Below, piece by piece: positions 34,101 to 44,434 of a stretch of 64,000 bases of DNA (position 1 is the stretch's first letter; each line of letters begins with the position of its first letter). Below the pieces are notes generated by a model that did no database searches, was not told the DNA's origin, and saw only the letters and a program-made list of their open reading frames with translations. Location of the stretch: assembly GCA_017893485.1 (NCBI GenBank), contig CM030359.1, positions 35,819,994 to 35,883,993 on the forward strand, read 5' to 3'. Source of the stretch: Hemerocallis citrina. Lineage: Eukaryota > Streptophyta > Magnoliopsida > Asparagales > Asphodelaceae. Made by a program: the position numbers and the translations under genes.

Positions 34101-34435
34101 TAAAACTGCGATATCTCACAATTTATACATCGGATTGAGAAATTGTAGGATGTTTCGGATATCTAGACTCGAAGGGCTACGATTTTCATGGAGAAATTTT
34201 TTCGATCCAGTGTCGGGAACATAGTCAAATTCTCAGTACGAGAGACCGTTCGTAATCCCATGCAGGTTCAGAAATTCATGATATGTTAGTACTAAAATCG
34301 CGATATCTCACAATCTATACATCCGATTGAGAAACCGTAAGATATTCTGGATTCGGGAGTCGATAGGCTACGATTTTCACGTAGAAAATCTTCAATCCAG
34401 TATTGGGAACATGGTCGAATTCTTAGTGCAAGGTC
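34101..34435. repeat. Tandem duplication of a 145-bp segment (spacing about 190 bp)
   Basis: The segment from ACTAAAACTGCGATATCTCA (34101) is repeated from ACTAAAATCGCGATATCTCA (34291), both continuing through CGATTTTCA, TCCAGT(G/A)T(C/T)GGGAACAT. Divergence by eye is about 15 percent. Confidence 0.85.
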
Positions 34436-37400
34436 AAGAAATTTTAGAGATAGTAAGGTTGAATATTCGATATTCGATAACACGATTCGAAATGTGTTAA
34501 CGGTTCACTCTTCAGTTGATATAGCATGGAACCAGTGACTAGAACAGAGTTTGACAATAAAATATGATGATAACTGGACTACTTGCCACGAGTCAAAGGA
34601 AAATGCTTGTACGAGAACAAAAAGAGTGTACAAGGCACTTGCCTTATAACGTGACGATTTTGGTGGTGGTGTTAACCACGGAAAGAAGAAGCGATGTCAG
34701 CAACGGAAGGCGGCACAATGGCGGTAAGAATGGCGGCAAGACGATATCTAGCGAGCAACGGTAGCAACGGTGAGCGACGACAACAACAAGGTGGCGCGGC
34801 GTCGGGTTGTTTTTTCGGGGTTCACGGGATCGTAGAAGCGGAGTCGTTGGCTCGAAGGTGGAAGGCAAAGTGAAGCTCAGGTGTTGCTTGAGCTCTCGGG
34901 TGTGAAGAAGGCAAAGGAAGAGAAGAAGGGAAAATGAAGAATGGGATGTAGATAAGAGAAGAGAAAGAGGCGGGAGGTTCTGCATGTGTGTGTGTGTGTA
35001 TATATAGAAAGGAAGAGGTGCATGGGGTGTAGAAAAATCAAAGTGCATAGGGTGTAGAAAAATCAAACATGTGTGTGGAAAAAATGAGAAGTTAGGCGTA
35101 GAAGGAGAAAATGAGGGGTTAGTGGGGATTAGGTTAGAAAATAGGAATAAGGAGGAGAAGTCAGGAGTAGGAGTTAGGCGTAGAATTAGGCAGGATTAGG
35201 AATAAGATTAGGATTAGGATTAATTAGGGTTTAAAATTTGTATTTAAACTCCGATTGAAAAATTACAAAATTATAGAATTGATCAGAAAAACATTCTGGC
35301 TTTTGATAAAGAGTCCAAAGAGAAAAATAAAACTGATCTGAAAATTGAAGTACAAAAATTCACGTAGTAAAATACGTACAACTGGAATAGGGAGTTACAT
35401 GTTTAAACTCGAGAAAGGTTTGTAAAAGAATTGATCAAGAGTTCTAAATGAGATAATGAGGTGCTTATTATAGAAGATTGGTGTGTGGGAGTCTGATAGT
35501 TGAAAACTGTTTTCCATGCATTTTGAACTCGTGTAACTAGGAGATATTATAGGAGTGCTTTGGAGTTTGTGTGTTTCTATAGCAATGCTAGCCTTGATGA
35601 TGATGTTTCTAAATTTTGAGTTGATTATTATTATTCAATACAAGTTTGATGTGTGCTAAACTGAGAACTTTGTGTGTTTGCTGGTCTATTTTGTATGTAA
35701 CTCATGTTTTAAGCGATATCCTTGCTTATATATAATCTAGATTTGCCTGTGATTAAAACTTAAAACTTAAAACTACTTTATTTCATATGTCATACTCAGT
35801 CGAAGATGCAACTCCAAATCTCTATGGATTGCATATTTTATAACGATGGAACTCCTTGTGCATTTTTTTCTTAAGTTGTATAAATGATTCTTATGGATTG
35901 CTTTTCATATATGGAGAAATACCTAAAATGGTAATATGATCTCTATAAAGCAATTCATTTTTTGATGAAAAAGGAAGGTTTGCTGGCTTGTTATTCCAGT
36001 GTTTGTAGAGCCCTGAATGCACATGCATTCAGGTTCAGTTTTATTTCTCAAATTTCTGCGCATTTTACGAATGTTTAGAAAGGATGCTTTGCTGTATTAA
36101 TAAAGAAATCTTCCTTTACCTTTCTGCTTAGTATATTTAGTTGCTTCAAATGAAAAAGATGTATGCCGAGCTCTGACTGATTTCAGCCTACTTGCATAAT
36201 TGAGTCACTTCTTTTCTTTATCAGTGAGCAGATCTTTCTTTTTCTCTGTTTAGTCATTTATTTGCTCTATTTTGAGCCTGAACCTGCTTTGTAATTCATG
36301 CAGAGCTTCGGATTGATTTGAGTGTGCCCCCATAATTGAGTCATTTATTTATTTCTTCGGATTGATATGAAGGGGTAGCACTTGATGCTATTAACTCTTG
36401 TGGTGGTATCTAATTTTGTTTCAAAGCTTCTCTCTTCCACTTAGTGTCCACCCAGAAATGGAGATGAGATGAGATGGATAATGTATCTGAAGTTGCACAC
36501 TATGATTTTTTTATATAGGAGTGACTAGTGATGGAAATTTTTTTATCTAAACTTTATATACAATTATATCATGATGTCTAGATGAGTATCGGTTTCTAAG
36601 ATAATGTTCCTGCTTGTTGCTTGGGTTTGAAAATGAGATTGTTCTTTCTCATTGGTTTTAAGTGATGATGAGATGGATTATGTAATTGAAGTTGCATACT
36701 ATGATTTACAGAGGAGTGACTAGTGATGAAATAATCCTGTTTGAACTTATGTTGTGGTTTCAATTGATAGTTATCTCATGAGTATTATAAAAGTATAAGT
36801 TTCATCTCAGTTAGTATCTTGACAGTGAAAATAATCTTTTTCACTCTTTGTAACTCAATATTTTGAACTCCATATTTTGGTTATGAATGTGGTGAGATCA
36901 CATTATTATGTTTATAAGATTACAATTTCATGATATTATACTATTATGCTTCATTCATATATATTATAATGGGTCTCTTTCAGTTTTGCAATTGGTTTTG
37001 ATTAATAAGAGTGCTGAAGGTTTTTTTTAATTTTTAATTAAATTTGTTTTTTAAAAATATAGCTACACCGGTGTTTTTACAAGCGCCGGTGTAGCTTTCA
37101 GCAAAAAACTGGCGGTCTATACCGGTATTTTAAAAATGCCGGTGTAGGTGATGGCCGAAAACAGTACTTCCAAACGAAACCACACATTCCCCGGCATTTT
37201 TATGACCGCCGGTGTAGTTTTAACCTACACCGGCTGTCGTAAAAAACACCGGTGAATGTCTCTAAGCTACAGCGATACGCGATTCAGCGACACTTGCACC
37301 AGCGATTTATAAAATATCGGTGGTATCTACAACGGGGTTTATAAATGCCGGTAAATGTGCAAAAAAATACCGGTAAAGACTGTTAGTCCTGTAGTGACGT

Positions 37401-37580
37401 AGTGTGCTAAGCACACTAGTGATGGTGGCCGGATTATGCTTGGAGTGATGGGAGTGTGGGTGAGTGTGCATGGGTGGTTACTTAGTGTGTGGGTAGTTGC
37501 TACAACTTCCTCTCCTATCCTAGCCCTCCATCTTATAACTATCCAACAAATCCTAGCCCTCCAATCTACCCTAGAATTAG

Positions 37581-37588
37581 TATAAATA
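37581..37588 (+). promoter_or_regulatory. TATA box of the solo LTR
   Basis: TATAAATACCCC sits in the LTR about 185 bases beyond the CACTA1 end and is followed by a leader-like TTGTATTTTACACTAG region. Confidence 0.55.
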
Positions 37589-38544
37589 CCCCTCCTACCT
37601 ACTTGTATTTTACACTAGTAATCTATTGGAAGAAGAGAACAATTATATAGGAGATATATATTAGTGTGAGTTGAGTGTGAGTATTCCCTTGGAGGCTTTC
37701 ATCATCCCCAATTGGAGCTTTCGGTTTTGGCAAGGAGACAAGAAGTGGAGGCTTTTGCATCGCAATCTAGGAGGAGAAGGCACTCTCTCACATTCTAGGA
37801 GGCTCTAGGAGATTTTTCTATTTGGCTTTTCTTCAAAAGGTGGGTGTTTCTCATGACTTCTAAAATAGAAATCATGCTAGGAAATGAAATTGAATTGTTA
37901 TTATAAGTTATTAGTTGGAATGAAATGCATGCTTGCCTAAATTGATAATTAGCAAATGTGTGATTACTAGATTTATTAACTATGAGTAAAAGTGTATGTT
38001 CTCGTTAGAATGCATGCCAATTGTGTTTAAATTGCAATTATGTGAAAATTTGCTGGTAAGAAGTTAGAACCATGTTGATTGATTAAAAATGCTAGAGTAG
38101 AATGATGTGTTAAATGTGAATTGATAGAGATGATTGTTAATAGATGTAATGAGGTTTCCCATGCTATACATATCATGTGAAAATTAAAATAAACGAAAAA
38201 GAATGTCCTTTTATATACAAATAAGTGAATTCTTTGTGCATAGATTAGTTAGTAAAAATGGAAGTTTACTCACTTATAAAGTTGATTTTTTGTGCTCTAA
38301 CAATATTATAGTTATCAGTGTGTAAGCAGCACCCTAGTAGTGAAATTTGTGGGAGAAATCATCTTTAATTATGACCAATTATGTATTAGTTTTCCAATGT
38401 CAAAATGGAGTTTATAAAATGCAAACTAAGGCTAAATACATGTTTTAAAGAGTGAAAAATAGTTTTGAAAATACTGGTGAGTGTTAAATGTAAATGTATT
38501 TTTATTCTGGAAACTTTTGGAGAAATTGAAAAACTCAGTAACAT

Positions 38545-38800
38545 AGTCGACCGATCATGTCGAAATATTCGACTGGTACGAGAAAATGAAAAATATATAG
38601 TTCAAATCTTTTCGGAATAGTCGACCGACTATTGTAACAGTCGACTGCCCTGAACGTTTTTATTTTGAGTTTAAAATTCATCGCAGAACAGCCGACTGAT
38701 CACAATTAACAGTCGACTGCTCTGACCTTCTTATTTTCGAAATTTTGCATTATTGCGGAACAGCCGACTGACCATATTCGACAGTCGACTTCCCCAAAAT
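38545..38800. repeat. GTCGACTG palindrome array in the solo LTR
   Basis: Paired GTCGACCG, CAGTCGACTG and GCCGACTG motifs occur at about 38548, 38622, 38637, 38690, 38712, 38763 and 38783, spaced by T-rich DNA. This is the same arrangement as 17225-17505. Confidence 0.8.
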
Positions 38801-40282
38801 TTTAAGTAAATCTGTATTTTCTTTGTGAGATAATTTCTATGACCTGTGTCTTAGTATAAATGAGATTTGAGACGGTCTTTACAAAGAGAAACTTATTTTG
38901 ATTATTAACTTTCTATTATAAAGGAAATTGAAGGGTTTGCTTAAGAAGTTTAAAATGAAATTTTGGTAATGAGAAATTTGAAAGGTGTGAGTTCGTGAAA
39001 CCAATTGAAATTGTGAACTGTGGAATTGGTATGGATTGAAATAGAATTATGTAAGCTTATAAACTAGTGAATATGACATGTTAGAAGAATTTCAGTTTTT
39101 CAGTTATCTATGCATTGAATTATCGATTGTGATGAATTATGAAAGATGTAAATACATGAATACTATGCCTTTGAAATATGAATTGTGATCAATCATGAAA
39201 ATATGTTATGAGCATGGCATTGTAATTATGAGTTGAAAGTGAGAATTAGGGTATAGCCAAGCCATATACCGGTAATGAAAGAATTGTGAAATGATATTTT
39301 GAAATGAGAAGACCAAGGTTGGGTCATGTGAAATTAAATGAATAAGACCGGTATAGTGGAAGTGCTACATTCTAAGAGATTTATTTTATTCATGATTCAA
39401 TTAAACTAAGGATTAGATACACAGTGAAGATGTGATGAAAGTAAGAGAAAAATATTGAGTATGAGGGCCATTGGATTGGCGGTGTGAGAGTATTCACAGG
39501 TTGTCCCATGATGAGTCATGATAGGATGTGGATACTGCTCCAGAGTACCGTCCTGGTGGCGACGCTCATGGGGTGTTTGACGACTGCGGGTGGTGTCATG
39601 TCTAAGGTAGGAGCTGAATTGCCACAGGATGCCTGCATGATGAGTCATGTGTCAGTGCGTTGGGATTCCCTCCAGGGCGCCTAGACATGAGTTCGTAGGT
39701 CAGAAAACATCTAGGATACTTACCGTAGTTGCAGTAGTAGATTAAGTCATGGCGAGGGATTGAACCCTACAAGATGAAGAACGGTTAAGGGCTTACCCTC
39801 GGACCTATGTAGTATGGGCTGCATAGACTCTGAACAAGTGCGCATTAGTGTCATATAATACAAATAATTGCATTAAGGACTAAGTGCACATTCACAACAT
39901 GACATCAATAGGATAGTCCCTTTAGTTCTGTTTGTGACAAGTTTGTGATTTGTTAAGAAATGAGAATCGTTATACTGTTTCCAGCATAGAGAGGATGGCC
40001 GTATATTATATTTCGTCAGTTGAATGAACTGACATGCCCACAGTTTTATATGCAGGGTAAAGATGCTTGACAATTGAAGTATACATGCTGTGCAGAATTG
40101 ATTTAATTATTGTTTCATGTATTTTATTGTAATATTTCTTCCGCTGTGATAATGTACAAGTGTAAATGTAACCCTGATGAAAGAAAAGTTTGTATTTCCT
40201 TGTAAAATTATACGAAAGAAGTGTAAAGATCCTGTGGAACTCGAATTCAGTTGTATTTTGGAATTCGAGGTGTTACAGTTTG

Positions 40283-40500
40283 GATGGTTGGGGCTGTTCC
40301 GGCTGTTACGTCGAGAGTAAAGATTCCCTTAATTCGGATAGGGATGCCCGAGAACTCGTGAAGTGTGTATTTGGTTTGCTTTAGGCTCTCGCAAGAGGGT
40401 TTGAGCTTTTTGAATGCATCCAGGAACAGGATATTGACAGAGCTCCCATTGGATGTGGCGGACCTCGTGAATAACCATGTCGATGCTGACTGCTAGGGCA
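40283..40500 (-). pseudogene. Tat1 protease N-terminal part
   Basis: The minus frame gives SNGSSVNILFLDAFKKLKPS and HEFSGIPIRIKGIFTLDVTA just before the inserted LTR. The expected catalytic triad Asp-Thr/Asn-Gly-Ser reads Ser-Asn-Gly-Ser, so the active-site Asp appears lost. The protein continues at 30926 after the insertion. Confidence 0.7.
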
Positions 40501-42225
40501 TCACAATGAGGAAGTCAGATGCCTTCCAAATCTTCGCTGGAGATGAGACCACCACTCCTTGATCCCTGGGGGGCAAATAGTTGTGGATTACGTTAGCCTC
40601 TCGTACGAAGGCCTTGCACGAGGTGCTCGACTCTCCCCCTATGGATTCGTCGTGGACACAGTGAAGAAAGGCCGCCCCCAAGCTTCTTCGGGCACGGGTT
40701 CTGTCTCTAGACGCCGATTGGCCGTTCGAGGAGGGGGCAAAAACCATGGGTCCCTCGGGTTAGTTCGGGTGAACTCCCTTAGGTACCCCTTTTGGATGAG
40801 GGCCTCAATCTCATCTTTGAGAGCCCGAATTTTGTCGGTCTCGTGCCCGTGGTCTCGATGGAACCGATAGTAGAACCTCATGTCCCTCTTCTTGTTGTTG
40901 TTCGCTCTGGGAGGATGGCAGACCATCCCTTTGTCCGCAGTCTCCATGAGGATGGCTAACACATTCTGAGTTAGCGGAGTGAACCTCTCGAAGCGGGGGA
41001 TAGGAGTCGGTCATTTCTGACTGAATGCATCATTTTGAGACTTCTTCGGAGGCTCGAAGTCATCAGTTTTTCTTTTCTTCTTGGATGGGGTTTGTTTGGG
41101 CCTTTCAGGGTGCAGAGCCTCCTCGGCTTGGATGTTTTTTTTGACCCTGTTGAGGAGGTCGGGAAAATTGATGGGCGGCTTCTTCAGCTAGCCGTGGTGA
41201 ACATTGTGCCGGAAGGCTGCGGACGCGACACCAGTGTCAAGAGAATAGACGGGCCTAGCCTCCGTGGTGAACCTTCGTACGAAGTCCCGAAGGGAATCTC
41301 ATTCATTCTGCCAGATCCAGGAGGGAAGCACTCATCTTCTCAAGCTTGCGACTGGTCACGAAGTGAGCAAGGAAGCTCGTCTCGAGCTGGTCGAATGAGA
41401 AAATCGATTTGGGGGCAAGCTTAGAGAACCACTTCCGTGCCGGACCACGTAGCGTGGCTCGGAACACACGACAGAGGAAAGGATCCGAGACACTGTGAAC
41501 TATCATAAGGGTTTTGAACCCTTCCATGTGATCAGCTTGATCACTCTCTCCGGTGTATGTCTCAAACTGGGGCAGCCTGATATTCCTCAGAATCTCAACA
41601 TCGAGGATTTTAATGGAGAACAGGGGTCGGCCTGGCTGATACCTCTGGTAGGCCTAGTAGGGTTGTGATCCGCCCTCGCCAATCCGAGCGAGGCGATTCT
41701 CCATTTCTTGTAGGTGATGAAGGACGTCCTCGTCCCGTCTAACCGACTTAGTCGAGCCGTGAGACTCACTGCCCTGGGCTTCTTCTTGGCAAGGGTTGGC
41801 ATGTCGATGCTCGATTCTAGGGCCACCCCAGAGGGCTTGGAGGACCTCGTTCCGAAAATCCTGGAATTCGACCCTTGTGACCGAGACCTGTTTGCCTCTA
41901 CTGTTTGGGGGTGGCCCGTCTCTCGGGGAGCAGCTGCACCTCTGTTCCTGACTCTAGAATGGGTGAATGTTGTGGGTCAGAGTCTGGTTGGAGGAGGTGA
42001 CCCCACCCCTCTAGCGGCTGAGCTGGTGCCGGAGATCCTCCACCGGATGCCAAGTGTTGATGACGTACCGAATGTCAACAACGACTGAGCGTGAAGCGCT
42101 CGGAACCAGTCCTATGGACCCTTGGTTTGCTGTCTTCGGGACCCCTGCGTGTTCACGTGACTGCGAGAAGGATAAGGGTCAGTCTGACGTTCTGCCGTGG
42201 GTGCTTTATTGGCCCTGGGTGCCAT
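40501..42225 (-). pseudogene. Tat1 gag
   Basis: A plausible start is MAPRANKAPTAERQTDPYPS at 42225, followed by broken frames. The core gives MEGFKTLMIVHSVSDPFLCR, ATLRGPARKWFSKLAPKSIF and LETSFLAHFVTSRKLEKMS (41527-41303). A later frame gives RFYYRFHRDHGHETDKIRAL and EIEALIQKGYLREFTR (40962-40639), the conserved gag C-terminal region of Tat elements. Several stops and frameshifts are present. The plus-strand ORFs in this span are shadows. Confidence 0.8.
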
Positions 42226-42280
42226 GAAGGGGGATAACTGCTGGGTGAGATCTGAGTCTAGAATCGCGTCAGTCTGTCAC

Positions 42281-42301
42281 TTCCCACAGATGGCTCCAAT
42301 A
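42281..42301 (-). other. Primer binding site region of Tat1
   Basis: Minus strand TTGGAGCCATCTGTGGGAAG immediately follows the 5' LTR end. It resembles the TGGCGCCGTCTGTGGGA-type primer sites of Tat elements with a few changes. I cannot name the tRNA with certainty. Confidence 0.5.
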
Positions 42302-42755
42302 TGATAATGCTGATTTATAGGTGGGAGCAACCGATGTGAGTTCTTGTTATTTGTAGAGGCAGAGATAGATCTCAACCACATATCTGAATCTGAGATGAAG
42401 ATTTTGTGAGGAGCAGGAGAAAAGGTGCTACTGGTAGCTGGCCACCATGAACACCTGCAAAATACCTAGAAAAACCGAGAGAGATCCCGGCGACAGACCT
42501 TCCGACGGTCTAGTTAGTCACTGGGGGAAAAATGTGAAGCTAGGGTTTCAGAAGAGAAAATGACATTACCTTTAGAGTGGGGAGGGAGCCTGGTATTTAT
42601 AGGCAAAAAGAGGGGACCCTAATGGGTCGGGTTGACCCTCTCTCTGTGGTCCTGACCCACAGAAGGCCCATAGTATCAACAGACCTGATGATCGGGAAGT
42701 TATGGAGCTTGAGGGGATCAAAAGGCTCATATTGAATTGGATTTTAGCCACATCA
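42302..42755 (-). repeat. 5' LTR of Tat1
   Basis: Minus strand TGATGTGGCTAAAATCC ... CAGCATTATCA, 454 bp, with CCTATAAATACC (42592-42603) as TATA box and a GTCGGAAGGTCTGTCGCCGG block (about 42490-42510) that recurs in the Tat2 LTR as GTCGGAGGGTGCGTCGCCGG. The expected duplication next to it is GTAAT (42756-42760); its partner lies outside the window. Confidence 0.8.
42594..42601 (-). promoter_or_regulatory. TATA box of the Tat1 LTR
   Basis: Minus strand TATAAATA in GCCTATAAATACCAGG, matched by GCTATAAATACC in the Tat2 LTR at 60669-60676. Confidence 0.75.
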
Positions 42756-42775
42756 GTAATCTCTAATCTCTAATA

Positions 42776-43120
42776 TCTAATATTATATTGGGAGTTAGTG
42801 TTGTCATTTGTAGACAATCTGTAATTTGTATATATTCAACCATCTAATCTCAACCATTCATTTTTAAGTGGGAGTTATATATTCATTTACTTAACTGTTG
42901 TTATTTACCATAATACCCTTAAAGTTCTAATTTATTTACGACTTAATTATTTACAAAAGTGTCACTCTTATAAAATAAAAATTTGTGCTACTAAAGTTAA
43001 TTTGTAAAGAGTATGTGATGAGTAAAGGGAGGTATCAGATTCAATGTCAGATTACGTCTTATTATTTGCTGTATTAAAAAATTTAATGAGAACGAGTGCA
43101 TTGCATGTTCAGATTACTGG
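42776..43120 (+). mobile_element. Short Helitron-like element, degenerate
   Basis: The 5' start TCTAATATTATATTGGGAG is preceded by A. The 3' end is a weak hairpin AACGAGTGCATTGCATGTT followed by CAGATTACTGG and T, fitting insertion between A and T and a CTRR terminus. The ends align with the better preserved Helitron at 47124-47357. There is no coding capacity. Confidence 0.45.
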
Positions 43121-43518
43121 TAGCCCTAGTGGATTAGTTAAACTGTTTGTGAATCATTCGTCCTATGCGTTGTACCCTGATCGTAAAAACCGCTTATGTG
43201 TTTAAAATCCCTTCCCATTAACACCTTTAATTGAATTTGGCCTGAATCTTTTGTGAGTTTGGGATAATTACTTTTAACACAAATCAATAAAGCCAATTTA
43301 GAGTTCACAACCTAGTAGGGTTTGCAAGGTGTTTCGTCCATCAATTTAGAGATGAGGCTTTTAGTATTAAAAACCCAGACCATAAGTAATACAGTAGGTC
43401 GTAATCTACATACAATATTGCTTAATTTTAAATGTTTGATTAAGTGATAAGATTTAAGTTCAAAATACGGTTGGAGAAAAATAAAAAAATCCCCTTTTTG
43501 GGGTGTGTTGGTGGTGGG
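43121..43518. other. Unassigned AT-rich intergenic DNA
   Basis: About 400 bases. GGTAGCCCTAGTGGATTAG near 43120 loosely resembles a tRNA/SINE box A, but no matching box B follows. No gene or clear repeat is seen. Confidence 0.6.
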
Positions 43519-43527
43519 TTTTTTTTT

Positions 43528-43583
<56 letters not shown>
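43519..43583 (+). repeat. T19 followed by G46 homopolymer tract
   Basis: A run of about 19 T then about 46 G, with a TTGGTGGTGGG lead-in. It is exceptional in AT-rich DNA. The glycine-rich frame across it (43444-43650) is an artefact. Confidence 0.95.
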
Positions 43584-43585
<2 letters not shown>

Positions 43586-43925
43586 CATTGGTTAATGGGT
43601 TGATGGGTTTACTCCTGCATTTACCTTCGTTTTTTTATATTTTATTTTAATGAAGAACAATCATTAAACCAAAAGTGGTCTTAATATAATATATTGTATA
43701 GAAGCCCATAATATTAATACAATAATATTAATACAACGTTCTTTAGCCCAATTTAACAAGTGTTTTACTGAAAATTCTCATCCCTGCAATAAAAAAAGCG
43801 ATAAAAAAATCTGCGAAAAAATGTCAATTGATGAGTTATGTCCCACTAGTAACCTTCACGTGCAATGCACTTTTTTTCTTCTTACGCGCCTATTCTTCAC
43901 AAATTATTCTTCAGTGTTGCTAACA
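43584..43925. other. Unassigned AT-rich DNA
   Basis: About 340 bases between the G tract and the copia 5' LTR, with an AATATTAATACAATAATATTAATACAA direct repeat near 43710. No gene is seen. Confidence 0.6.
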
Positions 43926-44416
43926 TGTTGGATTTATTTCTTGCTTATTGAACATAATAATTCAATTGGAGGACTCAAGCGTAAGTTGGAGTCAAAAAGA
44001 GGGCAGGGTGAAATATTCCAAGATAAAGAAAGAATACAGCTTCGAGTGACTGGGGTTCTCGGAATTTATTATTAAAAATGTTGAGAGTACAACTTAGGAT
44101 TTTCTAGATGTCTATAAAATAATTGTAATGACCTTCATTTGAGGTAGTACTTCATTTGAGAGTTTTTCATTGTAAATAGCAGAGTATCTTCTAGTGAGCC
44201 TTGTGAGACACATAGATTCTTTGTGAGAGTATTGTAACTCTTGTATCTTCTCTAGTTAAATAATATATCAGTTGTTTCTTCCCCGGATTAGGTTTGCCGA
44301 ATCGGGACAAATCTTGTGTGCTTTTATACTTGGTGTGGTCTATGTTGCTTGATTGTCCATTGTGATTGGTCGTCACCTCTCGCTCTAACTCTCCACTGTG
44401 CCAAAATGCCCCAACA
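43926..44416 (+). repeat. 5' LTR of the copia element
   Basis: 491 bp. It shares with LTR2 the stretches GAGGACTCAAG, GTACAA(C/T)(T/C)TAG(G/A)AT(T/C)TTCTAG and TTGTATCTTCTCTAGTT(A/G)A, and the terminal CC(C/A)ACA. TGTTGATATCTAAG just after it is a degenerate TGGTATCAGAG primer site. Confidence 0.8.
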
Positions 44417-44434
44417 GTTGATATCTAAGAAAAG

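Larger units (their letters stand above)
32440..35399 (-). mobile_element. Solo LTR, 3.0 kb, nested inside CACTA1
   Basis: Begins TGTCACGCCCCGCTTCC and ends AATAGGGAGTTACA, flanked by TGTTC (32435-32439) and TGTTT (35400-35404), a duplication with one mismatch. A minus-strand CTATATATAC followed by CT-rich leader sequence near 34920-35010 suggests minus orientation. It includes a minisatellite of ATCAAGAGTCATGTA units (33040-33270, 33430-33520) and a tandem duplication (34101-34245 and 34290-34430). No protein domain is visible. Confidence 0.75.
31300..37396. mobile_element. CACTA1: non-autonomous CACTA DNA transposon
   Basis: The ends are CACTACAAGAAAATAG (31300) and, inverted, CACTACAGGACTAACAG (from 37396), flanked by ACG duplications (31297-31299, 37397-37399). 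Both subterminal regions carry repeated ACACCGGCGTTT/ACCGGTGT motifs in both orientations (31318-31480, 37065-37378), the usual transposase-binding arrays of this superfamily. No transposase is recognisable. The interior holds a gene-like segment (31490-31945), a nested solo LTR, and about 1.6 kb of T-rich intron-like DNA (35405-37010). Confidence 0.9.
30927..40277 (+). mobile_element. Solo LTR, about 3.25 kb without its nested CACTA element
   Basis: Starts TGTAATATCCCAAATTTC, ends TTCGAGGTGTTACA, flanked by perfect GTTTG duplications (30922-30926, 40278-40282). The right end resembles, inverted, the LTR end at 10421, sharing GAATTC and TTCCACAGGATCTTTACACT. TATAAATACC at 37581 followed by a leader supports plus orientation. 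It contains the GTCGACTG array (38545-38800) and the CATAGGTCC block (about 39800-39830, inverted relative to position 40). It is inserted in the Tat1 protease and itself hosts CACTA1. Confidence 0.88.
11343..42755 (-). mobile_element. Tat1: Tat-lineage Ty3/gypsy retrotransposon, visible part, heavily nested
   Basis: With later insertions removed, the minus strand reads 5' LTR, gag, protease, RT, RNase H, integrase, tandem-repeat 3' region, then an antisense ORF. The gag and pol motifs (FHRDHGHETD, DLNTAYPKD, MEVYVNDMLVKSR, WGMDLVGPFPKATGQR) and the antisense Transposase_28 ORF fit the Tat clade. The 3' LTR lies beyond the left edge, past the LARD-like insertion. Every ORF is broken by stops or frameshifts, so it cannot move by itself. 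It hosts the LARD-like element, the Athila-like element and the solo LTR at 30927-40277. Confidence 0.8.

Noticed and set aside
43115..43190. tRNA-derived SINE head (GGTAGCCCTAGTGG)
   Set aside because: Box A-like only; no box B at the right spacing, no poly-A tail or target duplication.
43444..43650. Glycine-rich ORF across the G tract
   Set aside because: Created by a G46 homopolymer.
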